Positions 24,560 to 34,519 of a stretch of 64,000 nucleotides of DNA are shown piece after piece. The translations under genes and the position numbers were made by a program. The stretch's first letter is position 1. The number at the start of each line of letters is the position of its first letter. The notes beneath the pieces are model-generated. The model had not been told where the DNA came from and searched no databases. It saw nothing but the letters and a program-made list of their open reading frames with translations. This DNA comes from Tetmemena sp. SeJ-2015 (taxonomy: Eukaryota; Ciliophora; Spirotrichea; Sporadotrichida; Oxytrichidae), in assembly GCA_027382625.1 (NCBI GenBank), contig JAJKFJ010020725.1, positions 1 to 64,000 on the forward strand, read 5' to 3'.

Positions 24560-24840
24560 AGGAAGCATCGGTGTAAGGAACACTACTTCCCATAGAGACA
24601 GACTTGGCTCAACGGTTCATTGGTCTATAGTTGCAATCATACTTGAATGCGATATGAAACCAGAGGAATACTACTAGTGTGAAAGTGAAGATGATGCAAT
24701 ATAATTCGCAACAAGACATTGTAAGATAGACAAGGTATCAGAACCTTTGAAAAAGTTAGTAAACAAAGTAATAATCAAGCAACCTATGAACCTAACACTC
24801 AGTTATCTGAGTTAGAGAAATCACGAGTGACTTTAGATTG
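24560..24840 (+). CDS. Unidentified coding fragment
   Basis: A GC-richer island encodes, in one frame, TTSHRDRLGSTVHWSIVAII then LECDMKPEEYYQCESEDDAI and ATRHCKIDKVSEPLKKL before TGA near 24,830. No start codon or family was recognised. It could be a single germline coding segment whose partners lie elsewhere. Confidence 0.35.
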
Positions 24841-25351
24841 CCTGTTTGAGGCTAAAATCTAGCATGATTATAAGTATTAAAGGTAAAATGCAATGAGTTT
24901 TTCGCAAATTCATATGATAAAATACAAATTTTTTGAAAATAACAAGCTTAATTCTAAGGATTTGACTATATCATGGAGATTGCAAAGTTTATCTTTTTAA
25001 ATGATTTAGCTTATATTGACGAATAAAGCAATAATTTATGAAGTTTTAAATTCTTAATGTCTGATTTTTTATTAAAGTTGAACTGATTATGGCTAGATCC
25101 TTCCTCAAATGAATAAATAAGTTTCTTAAAAGTTCTTACGTTAACATTTAGGAGACTTTGAGCTTCTACAGTAACTTATTCAGAAAGATCATTTCAAAGT
25201 TGGGAATAACGTTTTTTGAAAACCGAATACTATTTGGCTTTGAGGCAGTAGGCATCCCTTTTTAATAAATAAAAAAATGATAGAATTATTTAATTAATTA
25301 TCTACTCATTATTCAAGTCATGTAATTATTCTAATTTATCTCTTTGTGATT

Positions 25352-26010
25352 ACCTGGGGTTGGGACGGAAGTTAACCTTTCCCCGTGCAAATTAAAAATT
25401 TTATATTAAAGAATCACAAATTAGGCTAAAATAGGCCGAAATGCCAAAAATAAAGAATTTTTAAGATTAAAATTTTTGCAAAGGTAAAAAAATAATTTTA
25501 AATTAATTTTTTATAGTTTAAAATTGACTTTATTCTTTAAAAAATAGGTTTTTTTAAAAGCAATTTTTAGACGCTTAGTAAAACATGTTATGTTGGATAA
25601 GAATACTAGTTGTATTATGAAGTTCTGGGAAAGTCATTCATACTATATTTTTGAATTCATATTAGACGATGGTACTAAGCTAATACATAATGCAGCAGCT
25701 TTATTATAATTGTCATCTTTCTTTTAAATAGAGCTGATAAATTTAAACTCATCAAATATTTTTATTTACTAATAGAATTATAGTTTGATCATGATATAGT
25801 TATAGAAGAACTTTATTTAACTTATTAAGCTTAGATTTTGATTCAAATATACTTTTGATAAAACAAGTTCCTTAAAAATTATTTTTGACATAAAAGTCTA
25901 TCAATTTTTCGGATTATTGGGCCAATATAAGCCAAGGATACATATTTAAAGGAATATTATTATTAGGGTGGGGGAGGTTAACTTCCGTTCTCCCCCCCCC
26001 ATAACCTATT
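25352..26010. mobile_element. Candidate element with short terminal inverted repeats
   Basis: GGGACGGAAGTTAACCTTTC at the left and a near-complementary GGTTAACTTCCGTTCTCCCC at the right bracket about 0.65 kb of AT-rich DNA. Only about 25-30 bp of each end pair well, and the interior has no frame. The ends look like terminal inverted repeats of a small element. Confidence 0.5.
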
Positions 26011-26580
26011 TGCATTTGACCTATAATAAAGAAATTTATTAAACAAAGCTTATACTCAATTTCTTTTTATAAATTTTATTGGATTTTTTTAGACTCCTTC
26101 AAGATATTTATTGATTCACAGTCGGAAACTTAGATTATAAGTAGGGTAGATCTTAAAAGAAATCATCTTTATCAAAACTATATTATAAAAGATATATACT
26201 TTGTCTTATATAAATTATAAAATCCTATTTTTATTTTAATGTTAAATATTCAAATTTTTCAGAATTCAATTCAGGATTGCAGATTCTGGGGGATCATATA
26301 GAGGCTGCAATATCAACAAAGGAACATTGAGACTTTATTGCAGAGATCCCCCAGTAAAACCTAAATATTTACTAAATTACTAAAGAATATTCAATAAAAT
26401 GAATAATTAATTTATTTCCCTTTTCGAAATAAAAGAATTAATTTGTAAAATAATATTTCAATATTTAAGTATAGTAATTAATAAAATTATGACTGATATA
26501 AGGTGGAACATTAAAAATTATCTTCCACGTAGTAACAAATGTAGAGTTTAATTAGAAAAAAGTAGGAGCAGAAAATATAC

Positions 26581-27230
26581 CTAAGAATTTAAGGGAAAAT
26601 ATTCGAAGCACACTAGAAATACAAAGCAAGAAGAAAATCCAAGAGCTAGAGATTAGAAGACAAGAGACATATATAAAATACCAATATATTAAAGTTTTAA
26701 TTTTAAACGTCGTTATTTTTCCAACTCCACATATCTCAGTGCAAGTACCCTTTAAACTTACTTCCTCGTCATATTCGCCATCTTCATCTTAGTAGTAGTT
26801 GTGCCTTCAGTCTCTGACAGAAGATTGAGAAAAAGTTTTGCTTTTTTAGCGTTAGATTTGGAATGACTTATGTGAACTACAAGCTTTTTAACTTGCACCT
26901 TTTATAGAGAACAAATTTTTTTCGTGTCTAGTAGAACTTTCTCAAAGCTAAGAAGATTCAATCTCAGTTTAAAACGCTCCTCCTTCTTCTGTCAAAGACT
27001 GAGGGCACAATTACGACTAAGATGAATTTGGCGAATATGACGAGGAAGTAAGTTTAAAGGGTAATTGCACTGAAATATGTGGAGTTGGAAGAAATAACGA
27101 CATTTAAAAATTAAAACTTTAATATATTGGTAGTTTATATATATGTTTCTTGTCATCTAATCTCTAGCTCTTGGATTTTCTTCTTGCTTTGTATTTCTAG
27201 TTTGCTTCGAATATTTACCTTAAATTCTTA
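26581..27230. mobile_element. Foldback (inverted-repeat) element, about 650 bp
   Basis: The left arm, beginning CTAAGAATTTAAGG and running to about 26,830, is repeated in reverse complement from about 27,000 to 27,230 (ending CCTTAAATTCTTAAG). The arms share stretches such as TTTCTTCTTGCTTTGTATTT in the right arm and its complement in the left. The centre is about 170 bp. No coding frame. Confidence 0.88.
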
Positions 27231-27559
27231 AGTTTATTAATGCTAGAATAATCATATTAAAAGATACAAAAAAGAATAATCATTATAAAAATTAATTTAA
27301 AATTGCTCCTTGTTAAAAAGGAAAAGAAAATCTTTATTAAAGATATAAGTTAGATATTTTTGGAAACTTCATTATGTTGACATCATTGAGATAAGAAATG
27401 TTATCTAAAAAGCAAAAATTTATAAATGCATTATGACTTTGTTCCATAAAATATAAAAAATATAGAATGAATAAATAAGTAAATATTATAATCTTTGTCA
27501 ATATTATGGCTAAAATACGAAAACTTGATCGAAGGTTAATGCTTTAATAAAGAAATAGT

Positions 27560-27990
27560 ATAATAATAAGCATTTTCTAATTAGAATTTAAAACGAAGAA
27601 GAAAAAGAGGATATTCCTATTTTGAAAAGATTCCAGATTGACTTTTTTGTCTTGGAATTCAAAAGCTACTATTTTATTGAGTGGCAATACTTCTCCACAA
27701 AGAATAAGCTAAAATAGTAAAGCATAAATATATTCTAACATTTTTTTTAGTGATAGAGAGTGGAGAAGGCAGCAAGCAAGTGCTCAAAGTTTTCCAAAGC
27801 AGCTGATATATTTGCTATTTTAGTGCGCAGACTAAGAATATCACATTTAAGCAACAGGTAAGAAAACTTTAATTGTCTCACTATCCTGATAGATGTTTAA
27901 GAAGAGGAGGCCAAGAAAGAGTAGAATATATTAGGCAACTACAAATAAAAACTCAACGTTCTCAATTACATTATTCTCAGCTCCCATTTT
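27560..27990 (+). pseudogene. Unidentified multi-exon coding fragment with an in-frame TGA
   Basis: Blocks separated by plausible introns encode PILKRFQIDFFVLEFKSYYF with IEWQYFSTKNK; then IESGEGSKQVLKVFQSS, a TGA, and YICYFSAQTKNITFKQQ in the same frame; then EEEAKKEQNILGNYKQKLNV. Splice-like TTTTTTTAG and AACAG-GTAAG signals support exons. No family is recognised. The in-frame TGA is a stop in this code, so it is labelled a probable pseudogene, unless the base is an error or a recoded codon. Confidence 0.4.
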
Positions 27991-28187
27991 TTTATATGAA
28001 AGTCCTCTTCTGAGTCATTGAATTTAAAAATTGTTTATTTTTGAAAGAATTCTTCTTCTTTCATGTATTCGTATTTGACCCATAATATGATGAGGGTTTA
28101 ATCAATCAAAAAAATTTATTTGATCAATCTAATTTCGCAATACTTGAAAATTAGATATTGATAAAGTCATTGTAAATAATAGCTAAG

Positions 28188-28741
28188 GTTTTGTGTGTGA
28201 ACACAGCTTCGTCAGCACATACAAACTTCACGCTATCCCTCTTACACCTGAGCAGCGTAAATATATTTCAGATTATTATAATAAATGGCTTAGTGAAGTC
28301 TAAAACGCACTTCACTCGATTCACAGTTTTGTACGTTATGCCATTTCAACGATAGATGTTTGCTACAGTCTACGGAGAGATCACTCCAAACTGAAGTGCG
28401 CTTATTGGCGAAGAGGATCAATCAAATGATTTATGTGCACGAAACTTAGAAGTGCGATGAGGAACAGCTGCAACTCCTAACTTTCTCATCTGCAACTTTC
28501 AAATGCGAGAGTATAGTGTGGCACTCTCAACATTTTTGCGATGGAGTTGATGTTGAGAACTGGCTATTACTACTGATAAGGGTGACTACATCCATACCTT
28601 AGAGTCAAAATGAAACTGAGATAGGATGGATCATGTTGTTATTTTTGAGTAATTCCGCGTTTGACTCGCATGATTATAAGTATTAATAAAGAAATTAATT
28701 ATACACAACTTATTTTCACTTTCTTATCATATTATGTGGTT
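28188..28741 (+). repeat. Dispersed repeat, copy 3 (most compact full copy)
   Basis: Begins TTGTGTGTGAACACAGC and ends TTATCATATTATGTGG. It contains all blocks shared by copies 1 and 2 and is the best reference for the element (about 554 bp). It lies about 80 bp before the first codons of YHYH gene B, as copy 1 does before YHYH gene A, so repeat and gene were probably duplicated as one unit. Confidence 0.87.
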
Positions 28742-29258
28742 TGAATAAACTCATCTATTAATTTATTAAGTTCTTAAACGAGCCTTATATAATTTTTTTC
28801 TTATAATTATTATTTGCTTTTAGCGCCTACAACTCCTGCTCCGACAAACCCAAGAGCCACTCATACGGAAAAATAGAGATGGGAGCCAAGCCAAAGTGTT
28901 CCTACAATTCAACCAAGGCTTCCTAAACAGGAAGCTATCTCTGAAAAACTGTTTAAGTGCAAGTATTCACAGATTCAATGGATACTACAAACAAGACTGG
29001 AAATAATGCCACAATGTTTAATAAACTCTAAAGCACAAGAGTCTCCTGTTCAGGAATGACAATGTGCAACGGTCTTTATCAAAATCAAGGAGGTGGGTGT
29101 GAGTGGAACAGAAAGTTTAAAATCTCTTGCTCTCAAGAGGGAGATTCGGTATTTATTCGAATTCAGACCAATAAATATTATAAGTTCAGCCACGATTTTT
29201 CAAAAAATTTTCAGTCTCCTTCTGTAAAGACTGGACGAACGAGAACGAAGCTCTTATT

Positions 29259-30862
29259 TTATGTGTTAAACTTTGTTACTGTTCGCGTTCCTTGACGGCC
29301 GATTATTGCTAGAAAAATTTGGGTAAAAAAAGGTAATTTTACTTTATTAAAACTCACAATTATAGTAAAATTTATGTATTGCAACATGCCAATCCTGGAT
29401 AAAAATTTTAAGCCAGTTTTCTAAAGTTCAGTAAAAAGCCTAAAAACAGTAGCTGTTTACTGGAAAACATTGCTTGCTAGCCAGTAGTAAAAAATCGGGG
29501 CTGAACTGAGAATATCCTTATCATTGCTTTTAAGAAACAAGCGGTCTCTTGGTTTTTGAAAACCAAATCGATTTCAAAGTTGAAGTGTAAAGAGAATTCT
29601 CCTTCTACTAATGATAAATTTAAAAATATGGTCTTCGGGTGTATCAATTAATAAATCCACAAATGGAGCGACCTTATCTCTCACTGAATATTCTGGTGTG
29701 CAAAATAAAATAATTATAATTTTAAATTGCTATACTAAATCAGGCTTTTCAAAATAGGTCATTCATAAAATTAAAATAGTTTAAATTTAAGTGAAAACAA
29801 TAAAATTTAGATCTGCTGTAAAAAGCAAAGAAGGTGCCTCATACCAGCTTGTATAACTTTTTTTCTATATAAGAGGAGTATGTCCATTTTTAATTGAAGT
29901 ATCTTATCATTACGGATTTGTACCTTACAAGTAATATAATTTAAATCTCAATTAAAAAAGAGTTTAAGTGGTATCAACCCAAGATAAAGTTGCTTTCTTT
30001 TTAATATTTTATCTTCAGGTTATATAATTTCAACCTTAAAATCATGCTTCCTTACGTGGATTTAAATTTAATAAATTTTGATGTCTCAAAATGTATGTGG
30101 TAGTAGATTTATATTCTAAAATAGCTTTAAACGAACAAGGTAAATTTATTGATTGGTCTTTTAATAATTATTTATCAATTTGATAGAAGGCTTTGATATA
30201 TTCTAATAACTTTATTATTGCACCTATTTAATAGAGAAATCATTTCAGAAATGCGACTAAAATTTTTAATTTATTATATAATTTTTGGTTTTTTTTTTTA
30301 AATGGATGGTTTAGAGAAATTGATTTAATGATAAAGTGTGCACTATTTATATAACTTTAGGAGAGTTTTGTTTTATCTTTTGGCTTCTGTAACAAACTAA
30401 ATAGAATGAAAGGACTGGAAGCTAATTAAAGTGAATTAAAGCTGGAATACTTTCGTATAATTTTAACCAGACATCAGTTTAATTAAAAAACTCAATTAAA
30501 GTAATTTTATTCTTATTTATATTAAAATTCTAAACTTTACTGAGATTTTATTCAGCCAATTTAAACCAATTATTAATTGAGATTTCAAAGAAATGAAAGC
30601 TATAATGTTTTTTATTTAATTCATTCTGATGATAACTATATATTTTAAGACTTCTTTTTGTATAGGATGATAGGTGTAATTACAAAATTTATTCTAACAA
30701 GGAGGCTAAAATTCAATGTACCTGTTAATCTTAAATTAAAAAGTGATTTGAAAACTTCTAAATATTTATTAAAAGAGATACTTTAAATTCCATTAGAGCT
30801 TATCCAATTAAGCTTATTTTATGGCTCTAATAAGCAAGATATTAAGTTTTTCTCTTTTTAAA
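29259..30862 (+). other. IES, pointer TTATGTG, 1,604 bp, in YHYH gene B
   Basis: TTATGTG at 29259-29265 and 30863-30869. Joining gives KLLFYVQNSMVGVLSNG, which aligns with gene A (ELSVQSGIQQNLVGVLSNG), where there is no insert. AT-rich, with no frame or splice signals. Confidence 0.78.
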
Positions 30863-30896
30863 TTATGTGCAAAATAGTATGGTTGGTGTTCTATCT

Positions 30897-30989
30897 AACG
30901 GTAAACTTATTTTAAAAAAGATATAATTTGAGCGACGCCAAATAGGTTTATAGTTATAAAAATATAACTAGATTTTATTTAAAAATTAA
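30897..30989 (+). other. IES, pointer AACGG, 93 bp, in YHYH gene B
   Basis: AACGG at 30897-30901 and 30990-30994; joining gives GVLSNGVPLYSGFS. Same site and same pointer as the 1,535-bp IES in gene A. Confidence 0.85.
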
Positions 30990-31465
30990 AACGGAGTACC
31001 TCTGTATTCAGGATTTTCTGTTTCCTAAATTAAATATTATAATGAAATGATTTCATCTTCTTCCTCATATCCTAAAGCAAGCCTTCTAGATCTTTGCTTG
31101 GGCAATTGACTTAGTTTGGACAGTACAAGTATCATTGTATTTTTCAATTTTTTATCCTCAAATTTCAAGAGCTCAATTGCTGATCCCTCACTTTGAAACT
31201 ATAATGCAATTTGCAAAGCAGGCGCATTACCCTTCGCTTTCTTAAAAATTGATGACCAGTCCCAAAGAAAACTCAAAATTATTGGAATTGCAAAAGAAAG
31301 AACAAGATTATCGGTCCCTACAAACAGGACGGCTCTCTCTGGCAACTCTGCGATGTTGACATTTGCAATGGAGTGACCATCAACGGCACCTATTATTACG
31401 CTCTCACCACATTTTATCCCTACACAATCGGTTGCTGGGGACCCGCTTCCTCTACCGGATCTATT

Positions 31466-31657
31466 TATGAGGGGAATCAAAATAAAAATAAAATATCTTA
31501 AAAATGAATTTAGTGAATTTTGTTGATATTTTTATTTTGCTTATTCATTATGATTATTTTGCTAATAAGGTTTGCTTTTGTATTATACTTTTGATTAATC
31601 TAATTTTTATCAAGTTTATTTATTTTTTAAAAACATTTTGAAATAAATTCTTCCTCA
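31466..31657 (+). other. Candidate IES, pointer TA, 192 bp, in YHYH gene B
   Basis: TA at 31466-31467 and 31658-31659. Joining gives SIQLSCTTNQRQC, which aligns with AFQLACTSNPRVC of gene A, where there is no insert. The pointer is only two bases, so edges are tentative. Confidence 0.6.
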
Positions 31658-31859
31658 TAGCTGAGCTGCACAACAAACCAGAGACAATGCCTCTGAGAGC
31701 TCGGAAGAGAATTATTCCAGTTCCGCATATGAAAAATCATACTTTGCAAATGCAGGAGCAATTTAAATAAATTCTTTCTCATTCTTCTATATCCTCAAAG
31801 CCTATTTACTATGAGAGATTAAAGGATTTGCGTAGTAGGCAGTAAAAATAATTTAAGAT

Positions 31860-32480
31860 AAAACATTAATAATCACTCGCTTCTAACTATTTCATATTTA
31901 TTATTAGAAATCAATATAATTATTTTTTAAGTCTTTGTAGTTGTAGACTCTATTTTTCTAGAAATTGTGATACCCCTGATTTTATATTTTTTATAAGAAA
32001 GTGAGGTTGTATTGTAAAGTAGCTATTATTTTTGGTACTGAAAAAAACTTTTGAGATTAAGAACTTAAGATTTTGAGAAAGTTGATGGAAGAGAACACAC
32101 CCTATAATTGTTGCTGAAATTAATAATTAGTAAATTTATATTTGTAAAATTTGATTTTAGCTATACTTGGCCTACAAGGAAAGCTTTTAGTACTAACTTT
32201 ATCATCCCAGATAAAGGTCTCCTGCATCAATGTTTTACAGAAAAAAATTGAGAAGTTTATGAAAAATCTGGGCTGAACATATATTACAAAATTAAAAAGA
32301 TCTTTGTGTAAAAACAAAACTAATTTTGAAGTTAATCCATTTAATTAAAACAAAATGTTTAAACTTAATCATTTCCATACATAATTAGACGCTTAATTAA
32401 ATTCTTTTTGGAATTCTTTTCCTTAGCATAAGCTTTTAAATAAAAATTTAATTCTCTGAATTTAATTCTTTAAAATTTAA
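31860..32480. other. AT-rich spacer, no gene recognised
   Basis: AT-rich DNA between YHYH pseudogene B and the inverted YHYH relic. A short minus-strand frame at 32,120-32,317 is not convincing. Confidence 0.45.
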
Positions 32481-32485
32481 ATTTT

Positions 32486-32853
32486 TTGTGTTGATGGTCA
32501 CTCCATTGCAAATTTTAGCAGGGTTTTAAGAGAGAATTGTATAAGGGAAAGAGAATCTGGTGTCCGTCTTTTGAAATGCCAATAACTTTGAATTGTCTTT
32601 TAGTCATTAATTCTTGAGAAAGAGGAATTAATTATTTGCAAGATGCGTTAGAGTTGCAAAATGTTTGAGCAGCAATGAAAACTTAATATAAGGACCACAC
32701 ACATGGGGAATAGCTATGATTCTAATTTAAACTGAGTCAAGCTGCCAAAGTAAATCATAAATTCCAAAGTTGAAGATTTAATCAGGGCATCGAATGAAGT
32801 AGAGTCAGAAATTTAAAATTAGACACCGTATTGTTTAAATAATAAGAAAATTA
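32486..32853 (-). pseudogene. Inverted relic of a third YHYH-domain gene
   Basis: On the minus strand, pieces align with gene A in order but in shifting frames: a start resembling the ACGGTGT codons, FDALIKSST (A: YDALISSST), GSLTQF, then FKVIGISKDGHQIL (A: LKVVGIAKDGHKIL), and ICNGVTIN. The GPYKQDG block is frameshifted and degraded. It stops near where gene A has its TAT IES. No open gene remains. Confidence 0.65.
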
Positions 32854-33414
32854 AGTAGTTCAATAATTTGAAATGTGTCTTATAACAATTTAAAGACCAC
32901 TAGTTACTACATAGTGACTGACCGGCCTTTGAAGAAGTTAGATTTTGGTTCGTTAACTCCGAATAAGGCACATCAAACTTAACTTTTAAAAAGATTTAGT
33001 TTATTAATAATTAGAGGTATAGAATTTTATGATCAGGCATAGAGTTGGTATGAACTCGAAAATAGATAGAATTTTTAAAAATAATTAATCCACAATCAAT
33101 TCCATCCTTACTTTTGATAAAGGTCTATTTTTAAATATAATCTGAATTAATTTTTAACCTTTAATTTTAGATTACTTTAATTCAGTCTTGTCTGTATACC
33201 AAAATGAAGCTGCAAAGGCCCTGCACTGTGTCAGTTTATTATTATAAATTTTCCCTTCTCCACTTTTATAACCCTGGCTCATGAATAAGGAATTGTGAAT
33301 CTTGTGTTAAGAATTGAAACTTCTTTTACTAATAACTTAAATCAACTTCCCACATGTAGAATTTAATAATCCTTATTATATTTCAAAATGCTGATACATA
33401 TAAATTCACAGAGC

Positions 33415-33640
33415 AGCCTTCATTGCACGCGGACTCCTAAAATTAATGAATAATCGCAACCCTTGGTTCTTGAATCACAACTTTAATATTTTCCCAAACG
33501 TTGTCTACAAATATATTATAAGAAGTGCAGCAGCTTACTTGCTGATAAATTATTAAGTCTCTACTACGGCCAAGAACTTAAGGGTGATGAAACCCAAAAT
33601 CTGCAGGTATCCAGCGTAAGTCTAGTTAAGGAGACTTCTG
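33415..33640 (+). CDS. Unidentified coding fragment
   Basis: An open frame after CACAG reads AAFIARGLLKLMNNRNPWFL, then HNFNIFPNVVYKYIIRSAAA and YLLINYQVSTTAKNLRVMKP. Amino-acid composition is protein-like and the DNA is richer in GC than the flanks. It shares sequence with the minus-strand fragment at 22.0-22.3 kb. Family unknown; could be one segment of a scattered germline gene. Confidence 0.4.
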
Positions 33641-34049
33641 TATGTTTAAGTCATTCAATCTGAAGATATTTAATTTAATTGATATTAAGATAATGCTATT
33701 GATTTTTCAAAATTTTATTTAAAATGAACAATTAACAGTAAGAATTTTATATACATCATTTGCATGGCTTTTTTCATAAATTATTACCTTTATAACGAAT
33801 AATAAAACTTCAAAATGCGGAGTAATAAGTTACAATGCCTGAAGTGAGATTTATAATTTGAGTGTTTGTTACTTTTAATTCTCAAAGCCTTTAACAAGCA
33901 ACATCTTAGTAAAGAACCGTAGCTGATCTATGTTATTTCTTTAATCCTTTTTTTACTGTACACTTTTCTCGTTGAGGCTATCAGTGGTTGTATTCAAGGA
34001 GTGCCGCTCAAAGAAATTTTAAGAATTGTTAATTTTTCTCCATTTATTT

Positions 34050-34510
34050 TATTTTTCTTAAAGTCTCATTTTGAACAAGCCAACTTTGTAATAAAGTTCC
34101 TCCTCAAAGTTCGTTTAAAGTTTTTTTAATGAATTTCAATCCATTTTTACATCCTTTCTTTATCTCGGAATTAAATTCTCTTAGTCCACCTCTGTTATTA
34201 GCAACTCGATTTTGAATGTGGCTCTCCAGCTTTACTGCTTTTCAATCTTTTCTTAAACTCATTTTTGATTTCCATCTATTCAGTGTCAAAACTTTATCAA
34301 TGTCAACATTCCGCACAGGCCATTCATATATTTACTTCTTATCGTTTCTCTCTCAAGATATCTAAATGGTCCACCTCCTCATTGTCAACAGCACTCAGCA
34401 AATTTTAGTGATTTTGAGCCCTCGCAAAAATAAGTTCTCCTCTTTTTAAAACGTTTCCTATCGCAAAATGCAAGTGTTGAGTGCATCTTCATAGTAGCAC
34501 GCAAGATAAA
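34050..34510 (-). pseudogene. Degenerate coding-like fragment, coiled-coil flavour
   Basis: On the minus strand, helix-like stretches appear in successive different frames: NLLSAVDNEEVDHLDILREK, then NVDIDKVLTLNRWKSKMS, then LESHIQNRVANNRGGLREF with NSEIKK. Repeated TGA and frame changes argue for a decayed gene. Identity unknown. Confidence 0.3.
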
Positions 34511-34519
34511 AGGGACCCA

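Larger units (their letters stand above)
28824..31800 (+). pseudogene. YHYH-domain surface protein B (interrupted and decayed)
   Basis: A paralogue of gene A. It keeps a short Thr/Pro region, CSGMTMCNGLYQNQ with CEWNRKFKISC, then NSMVGVLSNGVPLYSG, KSSIADPSL, IGPYKQDGSLWQLCDVD, YYYALTTFYPYTIGCWGP and a Cys-containing tail (SCTTNQRQC). Three pointer-flanked inserts interrupt it. Decay is clear: a frameshift near 28,960; frameshifts near 31,105 and 31,305; a TGA at about 31,197 where gene A has TGC (Cys); and a further TGA after QRQCL. The GPI-like tail is out of frame. Not expected to make a full product. Confidence 0.75.
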
